Origin: G051132615 sp051132615
Lineage (GTDB): Bacteria > Pseudomonadota > Gammaproteobacteria > Burkholderiales > Neisseriaceae
Assembly (NCBI RefSeq): GCF_051132615.1
Contig: NZ_CP152375.1
Coordinates: forward strand, 2,542,001 to 2,606,000
Reading direction: 5' to 3'
DNA: 64,000 nucleotides
The translations under genes and the position numbers were made by a program. The notes beneath the pieces are model-generated. The model worked only from the letters and a program-made list of their open reading frames with translations, searched no databases and had not been told where the DNA came from. This document shows, piece after piece, positions 1 to 8,793 of the stretch; positions within the stretch are counted from its first letter, which is position 1, and every line of letters begins with the position of its first letter.

Positions 1-915
1 AAGCAAAGTGGTTTTTGCGGGTGCTAAATGGCACATTGCCCGTACTTGTTGTTGGAATTGGTCAGCAAGACAAGCGTTCAAAGTGTAGTGGCCAGAATTA
101 TGAGGTCTTGGGGCAATTTCATTGATGATTAGGCTCATATCTTCTAGCACAAAAAACTCTACCGCAAGCACACCAATATAGTTAAGCTCATTGGCTAATT
201 GTTTGGCCATTTGTTGTGCTTGTTGTTGGAGATGTTGTTCAATTCTTGCAGGGACAATACAAATATCTAAAATACCATTTTTGTGTTGATTTTCAGCCAC
301 TGGGAAGCATTCTATTTGAATATCACTGGTGCGTGTCACAATGGCAGAAATTTCACAATGTAAGGACAGACGTTTTTCTAAAACACACGGAACACTACCC
401 ATTTCTTTGAATGCTTGTTGTAATTGTTCTTGGTTATAGATTGTCTTTTGTCCTTTACCATCGTAGCCAAATTTTGCTGTTTTTAAAATGGCAGGAAATA
501 GATGGCTAAAATCTTGACTTAAGTCTTGATCATTTTCAATAACCAAATAAGGTGCCGTATTTAATCCCGCTTGTTTGATCCATGCTTTTTCTAAAATACG
601 ATTCTGAGCAATAGCTACAGAGTCGCCAGAAGGGGAAACATGCGTTTTTAAAGCCAATGCATTCATAGCTTGAGCATTAACATTTTCAAATTCGGTTGTC
701 ACTGCTGCACAGCTAGATAGTTCTTCTAGCGCTTTTTCATCATCATAAGGTGCACATAAATGAACATCTGCAAATTCTGCAGCAGGTGCTTGAGGGTCTG
801 GATCCAAAACCATGACTTTATAGCCCATGGTTTTGGCTGCAATCGTAAACATTCTACCCAGTTGGCCACCACCTAAAATACCTAAAGTGGCAGGTGGTAA
901 AATTTTTGTTTTCAT
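1..915 (-). CDS. purK: N5-carboxyaminoimidazole ribonucleotide synthase PurK (3' end outside window)
   Basis: ATP-grasp enzyme of purine synthesis that carboxylates AIR to N5-CAIR, the substrate of PurE. Translating the minus strand from 915 gives an N-terminus with the glycine-rich motif GILGGGQLGRM and, further on, the ATP-grasp segments KTAKFGYDGKGQ and EIAPRPHNSGHYT, all typical of PurK. The frame stays open to base 1, so the C-terminus is missing only because the window ends. Its ATG overlaps the purE stop in an ATGA arrangement (912-915), indicating translational coupling with purE. Confidence 0.95.
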   Translation of the reverse strand, partial: MKTKILPPATLGILGGGQLGRMFTIAAKTMGYKVMVLDPDPQAPAAEFADVHLCAPYDDEKALEELSSCAAVTTEFENVNAQAMNALALKTHVSPSGDSVAIAQNRILEKAWIKQAGLNTAPYLVIENDQDLSQDFSHLFPAILKTAKFGYDGKGQKTIYNQEQLQQAFKEMGSVPCVLEKRLSLHCEISAIVTRTSDIQIECFPVAENQHKNGILDICIVPARIEQHLQQQAQQMAKQLANELNYIGVLAVEFFVLEDMSLIINEIAPRPHNSGHYTLNACLADQFQQQVRAMCHLAPAKTTLL

Positions 916-1403
916 CGTGTCACCTCAGGTAATTGCATATTCAGTACAGTTTGTTCTTGTTCATTTCTAAATTGAATGAGTTTATCCATCAGTTGGCTAT
1001 CATTATTTGCCAACATAGCAATGGCAAAAAGAGCCGCATTGGCCGCTCCTGCTTCACCAATGGCAAATGTAGCCACGGGAATACCCTTTGGCATTTGGAC
1101 AATAGAGTACAGAGAGTCTTTTCCTGTTAAATATTTGGAGGGTACAGGCACCCCTAAAACGGGGACAGGGGTTTTAGCAGCCAACATACCTGGTAAATGA
1201 GCTGCCCCACCTGCACCTGCAATAATGGCTTGTAAACCACGTTGTTTGGCGGTTTGTGCATACTCAAACAATAAGTCAGGTGTACGATGTGCCGAAACGA
1301 CTTTTGTTTCAAAAGGAATATCAAATCGCGACAGGATTTGTGCAGCTTGCTCCATAATCGGCCAATCACTATTACTGCCCATAACAATACCAATTTGTAT
1401 CAT
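912..1403 (-). CDS. purE: N5-carboxyaminoimidazole ribonucleotide mutase PurE
   Basis: Converts N5-CAIR to CAIR in de novo purine synthesis, in the cytoplasm. The 163-aa product has the class I PurE landmarks: GIVMGSNSDWPIM near the N-terminus, VVSAHRTPD, and AGAGGAAHLPGM, which bind the phosphate and ribose of the substrate. Length matches the family. It lies 9 bp downstream of the cpoB-like gene and overlaps purK, so purE-purK forms the distal part of a five-gene minus-strand operon. Confidence 0.97.
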   Translation of the reverse strand: MIQIGIVMGSNSDWPIMEQAAQILSRFDIPFETKVVSAHRTPDLLFEYAQTAKQRGLQAIIAGAGGAAHLPGMLAAKTPVPVLGVPVPSKYLTGKDSLYSIVQMPKGIPVATFAIGEAGAANAALFAIAMLANNDSQLMDKLIQFRNEQEQTVLNMQLPEVTR

Positions 1404-1412
1404 AAAAAACCT

Positions 1413-2081
1413 TTATTTAAGTTTGTGTTCAGCACGCTTGGCTGCGTTTGAGTTTGGGTACTGCTTGATCAATGTTTTAAAAGTTTCTTTCGCAATGTCT
1501 TTTTGTTGCAAATAAGTTTGACATGTTGCCATATTATATAAGGCTTCAGGTGCTTTACTATTTTGTGCAAATAATTCGGTAAACCGTTTACTGATGTCTA
1601 TGGCTGCATCACAATGCCTTAATTTTTGATGAGCTAAGCTTAATAGATACATGGCTTTTTGTGCCTCTTCGCTGTGATCTGAGCCAAATGCAAAAGGTTT
1701 CAGTAAGTCAATTGCGGATAAGTATTGCTTATTTTGATAAAGTTTCAGTGCCGTTTGATAAATACTTTGATTGGTTTGTGTATTTGTTGTGTCTGGAATA
1801 TTGGCAGTTGAGGATGGTGCTGTGGTTTTTTTTATGAGCTTGCTGCTCTTTAGTTCATTAATTTGTTCTTGTAATAATTTATTTTCTGCTGTGAGCTGGG
1901 CAACTTTATCGTGCAAGCTGTTTACCGCATCTTTAGTGGCAAAAGATTCCTGAGCTAAACGAATTTCTTGTAGTTGTTGTTCAACTGTTTTTATTGTGGG
2001 GGGCGTATCTGTTTGTGTCGGTATATGAGCACAAGCACTTAATAAAAGGATTAAGCTCAAATAAAATATTCGATACATCAA
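1413..2081 (-). CDS. CpoB/YbgF-like TPR lipoprotein
   Basis: 222-aa exported protein. The N-terminus is a short hydrophobic signal ending in a lipobox (LLSAC, Cys about residue 17). A coiled-coil segment follows at about residues 30-85 (heptad-like run through KLLQEQINELKSSK), then a Ser/Thr-rich linker, then tetratricopeptide repeats to the C-terminus ending in PNSNAAKRAEHKLK. This coiled-coil plus TPR layout is that of CpoB/YbgF, which couples peptidoglycan synthesis to outer-membrane constriction with Tol-Pal. The lipobox is unusual for CpoB, and no tol/pal genes are nearby. Its start overlaps the end of the methyltransferase gene (ATGA). Confidence 0.75.
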   Translation of the reverse strand: MMYRIFYLSLILLLSACAHIPTQTDTPPTIKTVEQQLQEIRLAQESFATKDAVNSLHDKVAQLTAENKLLQEQINELKSSKLIKKTTAPSSTANIPDTTNTQTNQSIYQTALKLYQNKQYLSAIDLLKPFAFGSDHSEEAQKAMYLLSLAHQKLRHCDAAIDISKRFTELFAQNSKAPEALYNMATCQTYLQQKDIAKETFKTLIKQYPNSNAAKRAEHKLK

Positions 2082-2761
2082 TCACACTCCTTACGTAAAA
2101 TGATTGTGCCATCTCCCATAGGAAGGGCAATTGGGCTAATTCTATGATCTTGATGTAAATTTTGATTAAATTGACGCATAATATTAATGCTGGCGGGTAC
2201 ATCTTCTGAGCATTTTAGCTCATTATCCAATATTCTACCGCCAAGTAAAATATTATCAATGACAATTAGCCCACCAATTTTAAGTAGTTTGATGCATCGT
2301 TCATAGTATTGAGGGGTTGTGGGTTTATCTGCATCAATTAAAATCAGATCATAATAATTAATTTTTCCATCTTCCAATAACTCATCTAAGGTGAATAGAG
2401 CAGGTTGTAGGTGTAAGGTAATTTTATGATCAATGCCCGCTTTATGCCAGAATTGTTGCGCAATATCCGTAAAACTTTTATTAATATCACAGGCAGTTAC
2501 TGTACCATCTTCTGGTAAGGTTAGGCCGACAGCCGTACTACTGTAACCAGTAAATACCCCAAGTTCTAAGTAGTGTTTTGCGTTGATTAATTTTACCAAC
2601 CACATTAAAAACTGAGCTTGTGAGGGTGAAATAGCCATTTTGGCTAAACGATGATCGGCTGTTTGTTGTCTGAGTTCTTTTAAAATTTCGGGTTCAGCAA
2701 GACCAATACCTTGTAGGTATTGAGCTACGTTTTGGTCATTGGTCCAGTCTTGCCGACTCAT
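2078..2761 (-). CDS. SAM-dependent O-methyltransferase (family 3, caffeoyl-CoA OMT-like)
   Basis: 227-aa class I methyltransferase. The SAM-binding motif I is ELGVFTGYSSTAVGLTLP, followed by VTACDI (acidic ribose contact), YDLILIDADK with the metal-binding Asp, and VIDNILLGG. These are diagnostic of the divalent-cation-dependent catechol/caffeoyl-CoA type O-methyltransferases. The natural substrate cannot be read from sequence. It is second in the minus-strand operon and its stop overlaps the cpoB-like start. Confidence 0.88.
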   Translation of the reverse strand: MSRQDWTNDQNVAQYLQGIGLAEPEILKELRQQTADHRLAKMAISPSQAQFLMWLVKLINAKHYLELGVFTGYSSTAVGLTLPEDGTVTACDINKSFTDIAQQFWHKAGIDHKITLHLQPALFTLDELLEDGKINYYDLILIDADKPTTPQYYERCIKLLKIGGLIVIDNILLGGRILDNELKCSEDVPASINIMRQFNQNLHQDHRISPIALPMGDGTIILRKECD

Positions 2762-2785
2762 CTGTATGCTGATTTATTGGTAAGT

Positions 2786-2965
2786 TTAATCTACTTGATA
2801 GGGGTAGGGTTTATTGGGTAAACGACTTTCTTGAAAACCTATTTGTTCTTCAGGTTTTAATTCTACATCCCATAAGGTACCACGTAAGCGTAAGCGATCT
2901 TGTGCAATATCTGGGTTTTTTTGTAAAAACTCATCCATAAACTTTGTATATTCAGAAACATACAT
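2786..2965 (-). CDS. DUF3460 family small protein
   Basis: Small protein of about 59 aa with the DUF3460 pattern: YVSEYTKFMDEFLQKNPDI at the N-terminus, a tryptophan-containing core LRGTLWDVEL, and a C-terminal RLPNKPYPYQVD. The start at 2965 is preferred over an in-frame ATG at 2998 because AGGA sits about 8 nt upstream and the length then matches the family. DUF3460 is, from memory, nearly confined to Betaproteobacteria, which is the main taxonomic clue here. It heads the operon, 24 bp before the methyltransferase. Function unknown. Confidence 0.75.
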   Translation of the reverse strand: MYVSEYTKFMDEFLQKNPDIAQDRLRLRGTLWDVELKPEEQIGFQESRLPNKPYPYQVD

Positions 2966-3195
2966 GGTTGCATATCCTATAGCCATTAAAGAGGGCATTG
3001 TACAATAATTTTGAGTTTATGTCGCATATCCTTAATGTAATGAACAGAAATTTAATTCTAAAGGATAAGTAAAATTTGTGTTGTACCTTTGTATAAGAGA
3101 AGAAGGATTTTGACATAAATTAAATGTAGTTTTCTATTTCATCTATTTGAACACTTATAATAAAATATTCGTTCGTTCTTCATTAAAGTGTATAT

Positions 3196-4038
3196 ATGCA
3201 TAAATTATCTCATTTTGTTTTGATCGTCAGTATATTGTTAAGCATCAGTTTTGTTCAGGCCAGTGACAGTTGTTCATTAAAAGAAGTTCCTCCTGATAAA
3301 ATTCGGTCTGGATTGCAAGCTTCTCGTGGATTAGAAAAATGGCTGGATCAGTCAGGTGCAGATGTTTTGGTGATTGCACGTCATGGACAAAGCTTGGCAC
3401 AATACAATATCCAATTTTCTCATGCTGCTTTTGTCAAAAAGAATCCAAAAAATGGACGCTGGGTGGTTTACCATCAATTAAATGAATGTCCAAAAGACAG
3501 TTCTTCTTTATATGAAGAAGGTTTGGGGATGTTTTTTATGAATAATCCTCAATCATTTAAGGCCGCTGCTTTGGTGCCAGAGCCTAAAATTCAAAAACAA
3601 TTGGCATCTTTGTTGGAACAACCTGAAGTGTTAAAAACAGTTTATGATAGCCGATATAATGCGGCTGCTTATCCTTTTACTTTAGAAAATCAAAACAGTA
3701 ATGGTTGGATTATTGAGCTATTTGCAAAAGCTGTCGCTGAAGATCAGGAAATTACCAATAGAAAGCAGGCCCAGCAATGGTTAGAGCAAGCTCATTATCA
3801 ACCTTCAGTTGTTAAAATTGGTCGCGCTAAACGTTCCTTGGCTCATGCATTTGTTGGCAATGTATCCTTAACTGGTCATCCAAAAAATTTATTAAATAAA
3901 GGTCAGGTTTGGCTCAATAGTGCTGACTCTGTCTTAAATTTTATGGCTAGATACAGTGTGCCTGTTAAAAATTGTGTTCAGGGGTCTTTAAGTAAGGGCG
4001 TGTGTATGATTGATACTTCTATAGCGGCTATCGATTAA
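3196..4038 (+). CDS. DUF2145 family exported protein
   Basis: 280-aa protein with a clear Sec signal peptide (hydrophobic LSHFVLIVSILLSISFV, cleavage after VQA). The mature part carries DUF2145 hallmarks: GADVLVIARHGQSLAQYNIQFSHAAF and RWVVYHQLNECPKDSSSLYEEGLGMFF, with Ser-His residues in the first block. Paired cysteines (SDSCSLK, NECPK, NCVQ, GVCM) suggest periplasmic disulfides. A TATAAT hexamer lies at 3156-3161, 35 bp upstream of the ATG, and may be its -10 element. It is followed after 5 bp by a small partner gene, probably co-transcribed. Function unknown. Confidence 0.8.
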   Translation: MHKLSHFVLIVSILLSISFVQASDSCSLKEVPPDKIRSGLQASRGLEKWLDQSGADVLVIARHGQSLAQYNIQFSHAAFVKKNPKNGRWVVYHQLNECPKDSSSLYEEGLGMFFMNNPQSFKAAALVPEPKIQKQLASLLEQPEVLKTVYDSRYNAAAYPFTLENQNSNGWIIELFAKAVAEDQEITNRKQAQQWLEQAHYQPSVVKIGRAKRSLAHAFVGNVSLTGHPKNLLNKGQVWLNSADSVLNFMARYSVPVKNCVQGSLSKGVCMIDTSIAAID

Positions 4039-4043
4039 AAGGT

Positions 4044-4469
4044 ATGTTTAAAATGAAAAATAAATTATTAATTTTGATACTTAGTTTATCTTTTTTAATG
4101 TCTCATGCAGCTCAGGCAGGCGGTATCCACTTTGGGTCTCGTGAATTATCAAGCATTGGTTCAATATTGATTGTGACCTCTCCCATAACCTTGCCCATTA
4201 TGAGTGGTAAGAGCATGATTGATCATTCAAAAAGAGCCAATGAGCAAGAAAAACAAAAGACCAAGAAAATCCCAGTAAAAAATAAAGAGGGCGAAGAGCA
4301 GATATTGGAAATACCTGAAGAAGTTGCCGATCAGATCAAGGTTCAGGAAGGGGATATTGTTGAATTACAAACAGACGAAGTAGGGGTGTTGATGATTAAA
4401 AATAATCAGCCAAGTTATTACTTTGTGACCCAAGATCATGCATATTTATTTGAACACAATAAAATTTAA
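4044..4469 (+). CDS. Small exported protein partnered with DUF2145
   Basis: 141 aa with a signal peptide (LLILILSLSFLMSHAAQA, cleavage before GGIHFG). The mature part begins with a short hydrophobic stretch (SIGSILIVTSPITLPIM) and continues into a charged Lys/Glu-rich segment and a compact C-terminus (EEVADQIKVQEGDIVELQ). I do not recognise a named family. Start could be 4044 or the Met two codons later (4053). The 5-bp spacing to the DUF2145 gene indicates a two-gene operon that ends at the hairpin at 4495-4525. Confidence 0.7.
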   Translation: MFKMKNKLLILILSLSFLMSHAAQAGGIHFGSRELSSIGSILIVTSPITLPIMSGKSMIDHSKRANEQEKQKTKKIPVKNKEGEEQILEIPEEVADQIKVQEGDIVELQTDEVGVLMIKNNQPSYYFVTQDHAYLFEHNKI

Positions 4470-4494
4470 TCAATCATATAAATTGTTTGCTAAA

Positions 4495-4525
4495 AAAATA
4501 GCCACCAAAAAATGGTGGCTATTTT
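4495..4525. terminator. Bidirectional terminator
   Basis: Inverted repeat AAAATAGCCACCA / TGGTGGCTATTTT (4495-4507 with 4513-4525), flanked by A- and T-rich ends. It lies between the convergent DUF2145 operon and leuA and can act for both. Confidence 0.85.
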
Positions 4526-4537
4526 AAATATGCTATG

Positions 4538-6328
4538 TTATACACCTTGAGCTTTAATGCGTTCTCCAATATGGTTCAGTTTCCCTAAGGCTGATAAATA
4601 GGCTTTGGCACTGGCAACAATCACATCAGTGTCGGCTCCTTGTCCATTAACAATATGGCCATCTTTAGACAGACGTACAGTTACTTCACCTTGGCTTTCG
4701 GTTCCTTCGGTAATGGCATTAACACTGTAAAGTTGTAATTGAGCATTTGAACTGACTTCACTTTCAATGGCTTTAAAAACTGCATCAACAGGGCCAGAGC
4801 CTTTACTGTGTGCACGGACTTCTTCTCCATTTTTATTGAAAACAATTTCAGCATTAGGTTCTTCACCTGTTTCTGTTTGAATTTTTAAAGACACATATTT
4901 AAAGTCATCTTGATTAATGGTGCCCATTTCATCAGAAACAAGTGCTTGTAAGTCTTCATCAAAAATTTCTCGTTTTTTATCTGCCAATTCTTTAAAGCGA
5001 GCAAAAGCAGCATTTAATGCTTCTTCTGTTTGTAGATCAATGCCCAATTCGCTTAATTTGGTTTTAAATGCATTGCGTCCGGATAATTTACCTAGAGTCA
5101 AACGGTTTGTGCTCCAACCAACGCTTTCAGCAGACATAATTTCATAGGTTTCACGGCATTTCAAAACACCATCTTGGTGGATCCCTGATTCATGAGCAAA
5201 GGCATTGGCACCAACAATGGCTTTATTGGGTTGAACGGGGTAACCTGTAATTGTTGAGACCAGTTTAGACGTTGGCACAATTTGGGTTGTGTCTACATTG
5301 GTTTCTAAACCAAATACATCCTTTCTGGTTTTAACTGCCATCACCACTTCTTCCAAGCTGGCATTGCCTGCACGTTCACCTAATCCATTAATGGTACACT
5401 CAACTTGTCGTGCTCCACCTAAGACAGCGGCTAGAGAGTTGCTGACTGCCATACCTAAGTCATTGTGGCAATGTGCTGACCAAACCACTTTTTCTGCACC
5501 TTTGGTGCGGCTGATCAATTCTCTAAAAAAAGCTTCTGTTTTGTGTGGAATAGAGTAACCAACAGTATCAGGGATGTTAATGGTTGTTGCACCAGCTTCA
5601 ATGACAGCTGAACAGATTTCAGCTAAAAATTCTGGGTCAGAGCGCAAGGCATCTTCTGCTGAAAATTCCACATCATCTTGATATTCTTTGGCTATTTTGA
5701 CCGCTTTTACTGCAGCTTCCAAAACCTGCTTAGGTGACATTTTTAATTTATGTTCCATATGCAGTGGGCTGGTGGCAATAAAAGTATGAATACGTGCTTT
5801 AGCCGCGCCTTTTACCGCTTCACCTGCTGCTCGCACATCTTTTTCATTTGCTCTTGCTAATGAGCAAACAGTCGATGTTTTAACGATTTGTGCAATGGCT
5901 TCAATGGCTTCAAAGTCGCCGGGGCTAGCTGCAGCAAAGCCTGCTTCAATTACATCAACTCCCAATTTTTCCAACTGGCGGGCAATTCTGATTTTTTCTT
6001 CTTTTGTCATTGCAGCACCGGGCGATTGTTCACCATCTCTTAATGTTGTATCAAAAATGATTAATTGCTTATTTTGTGACATGTTTGTGTGCTCCGTTTG
6101 TTGTTCATCTGTTTGTAAAATATGTTGTAAATTTAAGGAAATACCTAAATGTTGCGCTAATTCAACCAGTTTTTGTAGTTTAGTCAGAGGTAGAGAATCT
6201 CTTTTCCGCCATTTATATATAGCTGCAGTTGTCAGAGGATCATCTTTAAAATAGTCTTGCCATGCTTGTGCTAAAGCATTGACGCCGCCAAAAAGTTTTA
6301 CTATTTTATTTATGTCCAATTGTTTCAT
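4538..6328 (-). CDS. leuA: 2-isopropylmalate synthase with N-terminal HTH-like extension
   Basis: First committed step of leucine synthesis (acetyl-CoA + 2-ketoisovalerate). The catalytic TIM barrel begins IIFDTTLRDGEQSPGA and contains HCHNDLGMA and GLGERAGNASLEEV. The C-terminal regulatory LeuA dimer domain is present. The enzyme proper corresponds to a start at 6082 (514 aa, usual length), with GGAG 9 nt upstream. The frame, however, stays open to an ATG at 6328 with its own AAGGT, adding 82 residues. These contain KLFGGVNALAQAW and TTAAIYKWRKRDSLPLTKLQKLVELA, which read as a Cro/YdaS-type helix-turn-helix. It may be one fusion protein, or two products from one frame. Confidence 0.93.
   Translation of the reverse strand: MKQLDINKIVKLFGGVNALAQAWQDYFKDDPLTTAAIYKWRKRDSLPLTKLQKLVELAQHLGISLNLQHILQTDEQQTEHTNMSQNKQLIIFDTTLRDGEQSPGAAMTKEEKIRIARQLEKLGVDVIEAGFAAASPGDFEAIEAIAQIVKTSTVCSLARANEKDVRAAGEAVKGAAKARIHTFIATSPLHMEHKLKMSPKQVLEAAVKAVKIAKEYQDDVEFSAEDALRSDPEFLAEICSAVIEAGATTINIPDTVGYSIPHKTEAFFRELISRTKGAEKVVWSAHCHNDLGMAVSNSLAAVLGGARQVECTINGLGERAGNASLEEVVMAVKTRKDVFGLETNVDTTQIVPTSKLVSTITGYPVQPNKAIVGANAFAHESGIHQDGVLKCRETYEIMSAESVGWSTNRLTLGKLSGRNAFKTKLSELGIDLQTEEALNAAFARFKELADKKREIFDEDLQALVSDEMGTINQDDFKYVSLKIQTETGEEPNAEIVFNKNGEEVRAHSKGSGPVDAVFKAIESEVSSNAQLQLYSVNAITEGTESQGEVTVRLSKDGHIVNGQGADTDVIVASAKAYLSALGKLNHIGERIKAQGV
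6082..6328 (-). other. HTH-like N-terminal segment of leuA frame
   Basis: The first 82 codons of the leuA frame. The fold signature is a short helix, GGVNALAQAW (helix 2), AIYKWRKR (recognition-type helix with W-R-K-R) and LVELAQHLGISL. This resembles small Cro-like proteins that sense which partner gene is in use. No stop separates it from LeuA. The linker (QTDEQQTEHTN) is polar and looks unstructured. Confidence 0.6.
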
Positions 6329-6621
6329 TTTTTACCTTTTTGTCTAAATTTAAATTAATTGAATCATTTTTTGTTAATTTAGCATATGAATTGTCTAAAT
6401 GAAAATATATTTTTTAAAATTTTCAAATAAAATTAAAATTTTTTAGAAAAAATGTCTATAATTTTTGTTTTGATTTTGTTTTAATTGATGTTTTTTAAAA
6501 TACAATAATGTTAGAAAAAAACACTGTCTTTAGAATTTAATCAAATACAGTGTTTTTAAAGAAATATATTGATTGAAAGGAGTTATAGCCCATTAATCAA
6601 TATATTTAAGGTGGTGAATGC
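6329..6621. other. leuA-ygiQ intergenic region: leuA promoter and two hairpins
   Basis: Very AT-rich. Three copies of TGTCTA occur at 6341, 6392 and 6453 (TGTCTAAAT, TGTCTAAAT, TGTCTATAA), possible operator half-sites upstream of leuA. Two inverted repeats follow: 6518-6525 with 6548-6555 (AAACACTG/CAGTGTTT), and 6562-6574 with 6595-6607 (13-bp perfect stem AAATATATTGATT, 20-nt loop). Either could terminate ygiQ transcription or attenuate leuA. The ORF tBLAST-type content is nil; I see no gene. Confidence 0.5.
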
Positions 6622-8793
6622 TTATTTTTTATTATTTGGTTGATCCTGAAAACGTTTTTTAGGGTGCCAAGCAGTACGTGCTGTTTGGGGGGGGGGGGTA
6701 GGCGTTGTGCTAACACGTTTATTTTTCGAGGTTGCTTGTAGGTTTCTAGGTTGCGTGGGTGGAATTAAATGGTGTTTGCTGTAACCAATTAAGTCTTCCC
6801 TTCCCATATTGCGCAAAGCTTCTCTAAGTAAAGGCCATCCTTCTGGTGCATGATAACGCAAAAAAGCTTTATGTAGCTTACGTCGATAAGCATCTCGTAC
6901 AACATCTACCTTTTCAGAACTACGGCTTAGTTTTTTTAATGGGTTACGGCGAGTGTGCCACATGGTTGTGGCCAGAGCCATAGGGGTGGGGACAAAACTT
7001 TGTACTTGGTCTAGTCTGAAGTTATGTTTTTTTAGCCATAAAGCAAGATTGAGCATATCTTCATCACTGGTGCCTGGGTGAGCAGCAATAAAATATGGAA
7101 TTAAATATTGCTCTTTCCCCGCTTCTTTAGAGGCTTGTTCAAATAATTGCTTAAAGCGCTCATACGTACCCATACCTGGTTTCATCATTTTACTTAATGG
7201 GCCTTCTTCAGTATGTTCAGGGGCAATTTTTAAATATCCTCCCACATGGTGGGTAACCAATTCTTTGATATATTCAGGGCTTTTTATAGCTAAGTCATAA
7301 CGTAAGCCTGAACCAATACTGATTTTTTTGACTCCTTTAACGGCTCGAGTACTGCGATATAAATCGATTAAATGGCTGTGATCGGTATTTAAATTTGGAC
7401 AAATATTTGGATAGACACAGCTTAATTTACGACATGAGCGTTCAATATTGGGGTCTTTACAGTGTAAACGGTACATATTTGCTGTTGGACCGCCTAAATC
7501 CGTAATATGCCCTGTAAAGCCCTTTGTTTTATCTCGAATTTCTTCTATTTCTTTGATAATGGATTCTTTTGATCTGCTTTGGATAATACGCCCTTCATGT
7601 TCTGTAATGGAACAGAAGGTGCAACCACCAAAACAACCACGCATAATATTAATGGAAAACTTAATCATCTCCCATGCAGGAATACGTGCATTTGAATAGG
7701 AAGGGTGTGGGTTACGCGCATAGGGCAAGCCAAAAACATAATCCATTTCTTCTGTTGATAGGGGAATAGGTGGTGGAGTAAGCCAGACGTCTCGATCACC
7801 ATGCAACTGGACTAATGCTCGGGCATTTCCGGGATTAGATTCTAAATGAAGTGTTCTACTGGCATGAGCATAAAGCACAGGATCATAAGCTACTGCTTCA
7901 AAACTGGGGATGCGAACAACAGAATGTTTACGTTGTTCTTGTCGAATAGCAGAGCGCTCTTTAACATTTAAAAATTGAATAGGTTGTGTTGTATTTTGTT
8001 TTTGTGCCGTTTCAGTGGTGACATCATATGGATTGACAGGTTCAGGAACAAAGCCAGGTACATCAACTGTTGTAGAATCAATTTCAATCCAGTTTTCATC
8101 AGGTTTATAGCCATGAGGCACTAAAAATGCTGCACCTCTAATGTCTCTCATCTCTGAGAGTTTTTCTCCTGCTGCAGCCCTATGTGCCATTTCTAATAAA
8201 GCGCGTTCAGCATTCCCATATAATAAAATATCGGCTTTTGAATTGATTAAAACAGATGGGCGTACTTTATCTGTCCAATAATCAAAATGAGCAATACGGC
8301 GCAAACTTGCTTCAATAGAACCAATCATGACCCCTATACCAGGGTAGGCCTCTTTACATCGTTGAGCATAGACAGATAATGCTCTATCAGGGCGTTTATT
8401 AGGTTCCGCATTTGGGGTGTAGGCGTCATCAGAACGCGGTTTTTTATCTGCTGTGTAGCGATTGATCATGGAGTCCATATTGCCAGAGGTGACACCAAAA
8501 AATAGATTAGGTTTCCCTAATTTACGAAAGTCATCAACAGAGCGCCAATTGGGTTGTGCAATAATACCGACACGAAAACCATGAGACTCAAATAACCGTC
8601 CAACCAAAGCCATTCCAAAGCTTGGGTGATCAATATAAGCATCTCCCGTTACGATAATGATATCGCAACTATCCCAGCCTAACTGATCCATTTCAGCTTT
8701 GCTCATTGGTAAAAATGGTGCAGTCCCAAAACGGTGTGCCCAGAATTTTTTATAACTATTGATTTTTTTTGGTGTGTGTGTGGCTGTGGTCAT
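6622..8793 (-). CDS. YgiQ family radical SAM protein
   Basis: 723 aa, near the usual YgiQ length. The N-terminal domain (about 1-300) has WDSCDIIIVTGDAYIDHPSFG, GVTSGNMDSMINRYTA and PGIGVMIGSIEASLRRIAHFDYW, all YgiQ hallmarks. The radical SAM domain has the CFGGCTFC cluster motif near residue 388 (Cx3Cx2C for the 4Fe-4S cluster), then IAPEHTEEGPLSKMMKPG. A second cysteine set (CRKLSCVYPNICPN) is also conserved in the family. Biochemical role unknown. The basic C-terminal tail is encoded across a C12 homopolymer (6687-6698 on the plus strand as G12), so its last ~30 residues could vary by slippage. Confidence 0.92.
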   Translation of the reverse strand: MTTATHTPKKINSYKKFWAHRFGTAPFLPMSKAEMDQLGWDSCDIIIVTGDAYIDHPSFGMALVGRLFESHGFRVGIIAQPNWRSVDDFRKLGKPNLFFGVTSGNMDSMINRYTADKKPRSDDAYTPNAEPNKRPDRALSVYAQRCKEAYPGIGVMIGSIEASLRRIAHFDYWTDKVRPSVLINSKADILLYGNAERALLEMAHRAAAGEKLSEMRDIRGAAFLVPHGYKPDENWIEIDSTTVDVPGFVPEPVNPYDVTTETAQKQNTTQPIQFLNVKERSAIRQEQRKHSVVRIPSFEAVAYDPVLYAHASRTLHLESNPGNARALVQLHGDRDVWLTPPPIPLSTEEMDYVFGLPYARNPHPSYSNARIPAWEMIKFSINIMRGCFGGCTFCSITEHEGRIIQSRSKESIIKEIEEIRDKTKGFTGHITDLGGPTANMYRLHCKDPNIERSCRKLSCVYPNICPNLNTDHSHLIDLYRSTRAVKGVKKISIGSGLRYDLAIKSPEYIKELVTHHVGGYLKIAPEHTEEGPLSKMMKPGMGTYERFKQLFEQASKEAGKEQYLIPYFIAAHPGTSDEDMLNLALWLKKHNFRLDQVQSFVPTPMALATTMWHTRRNPLKKLSRSSEKVDVVRDAYRRKLHKAFLRYHAPEGWPLLREALRNMGREDLIGYSKHHLIPPTQPRNLQATSKNKRVSTTPTPPPQTARTAWHPKKRFQDQPNNKK

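Noticed and set aside
7448..7699. Plus-strand ORF inside ygiQ
   Set aside because: Shadow of the radical SAM coding sequence; no RBS or family features.
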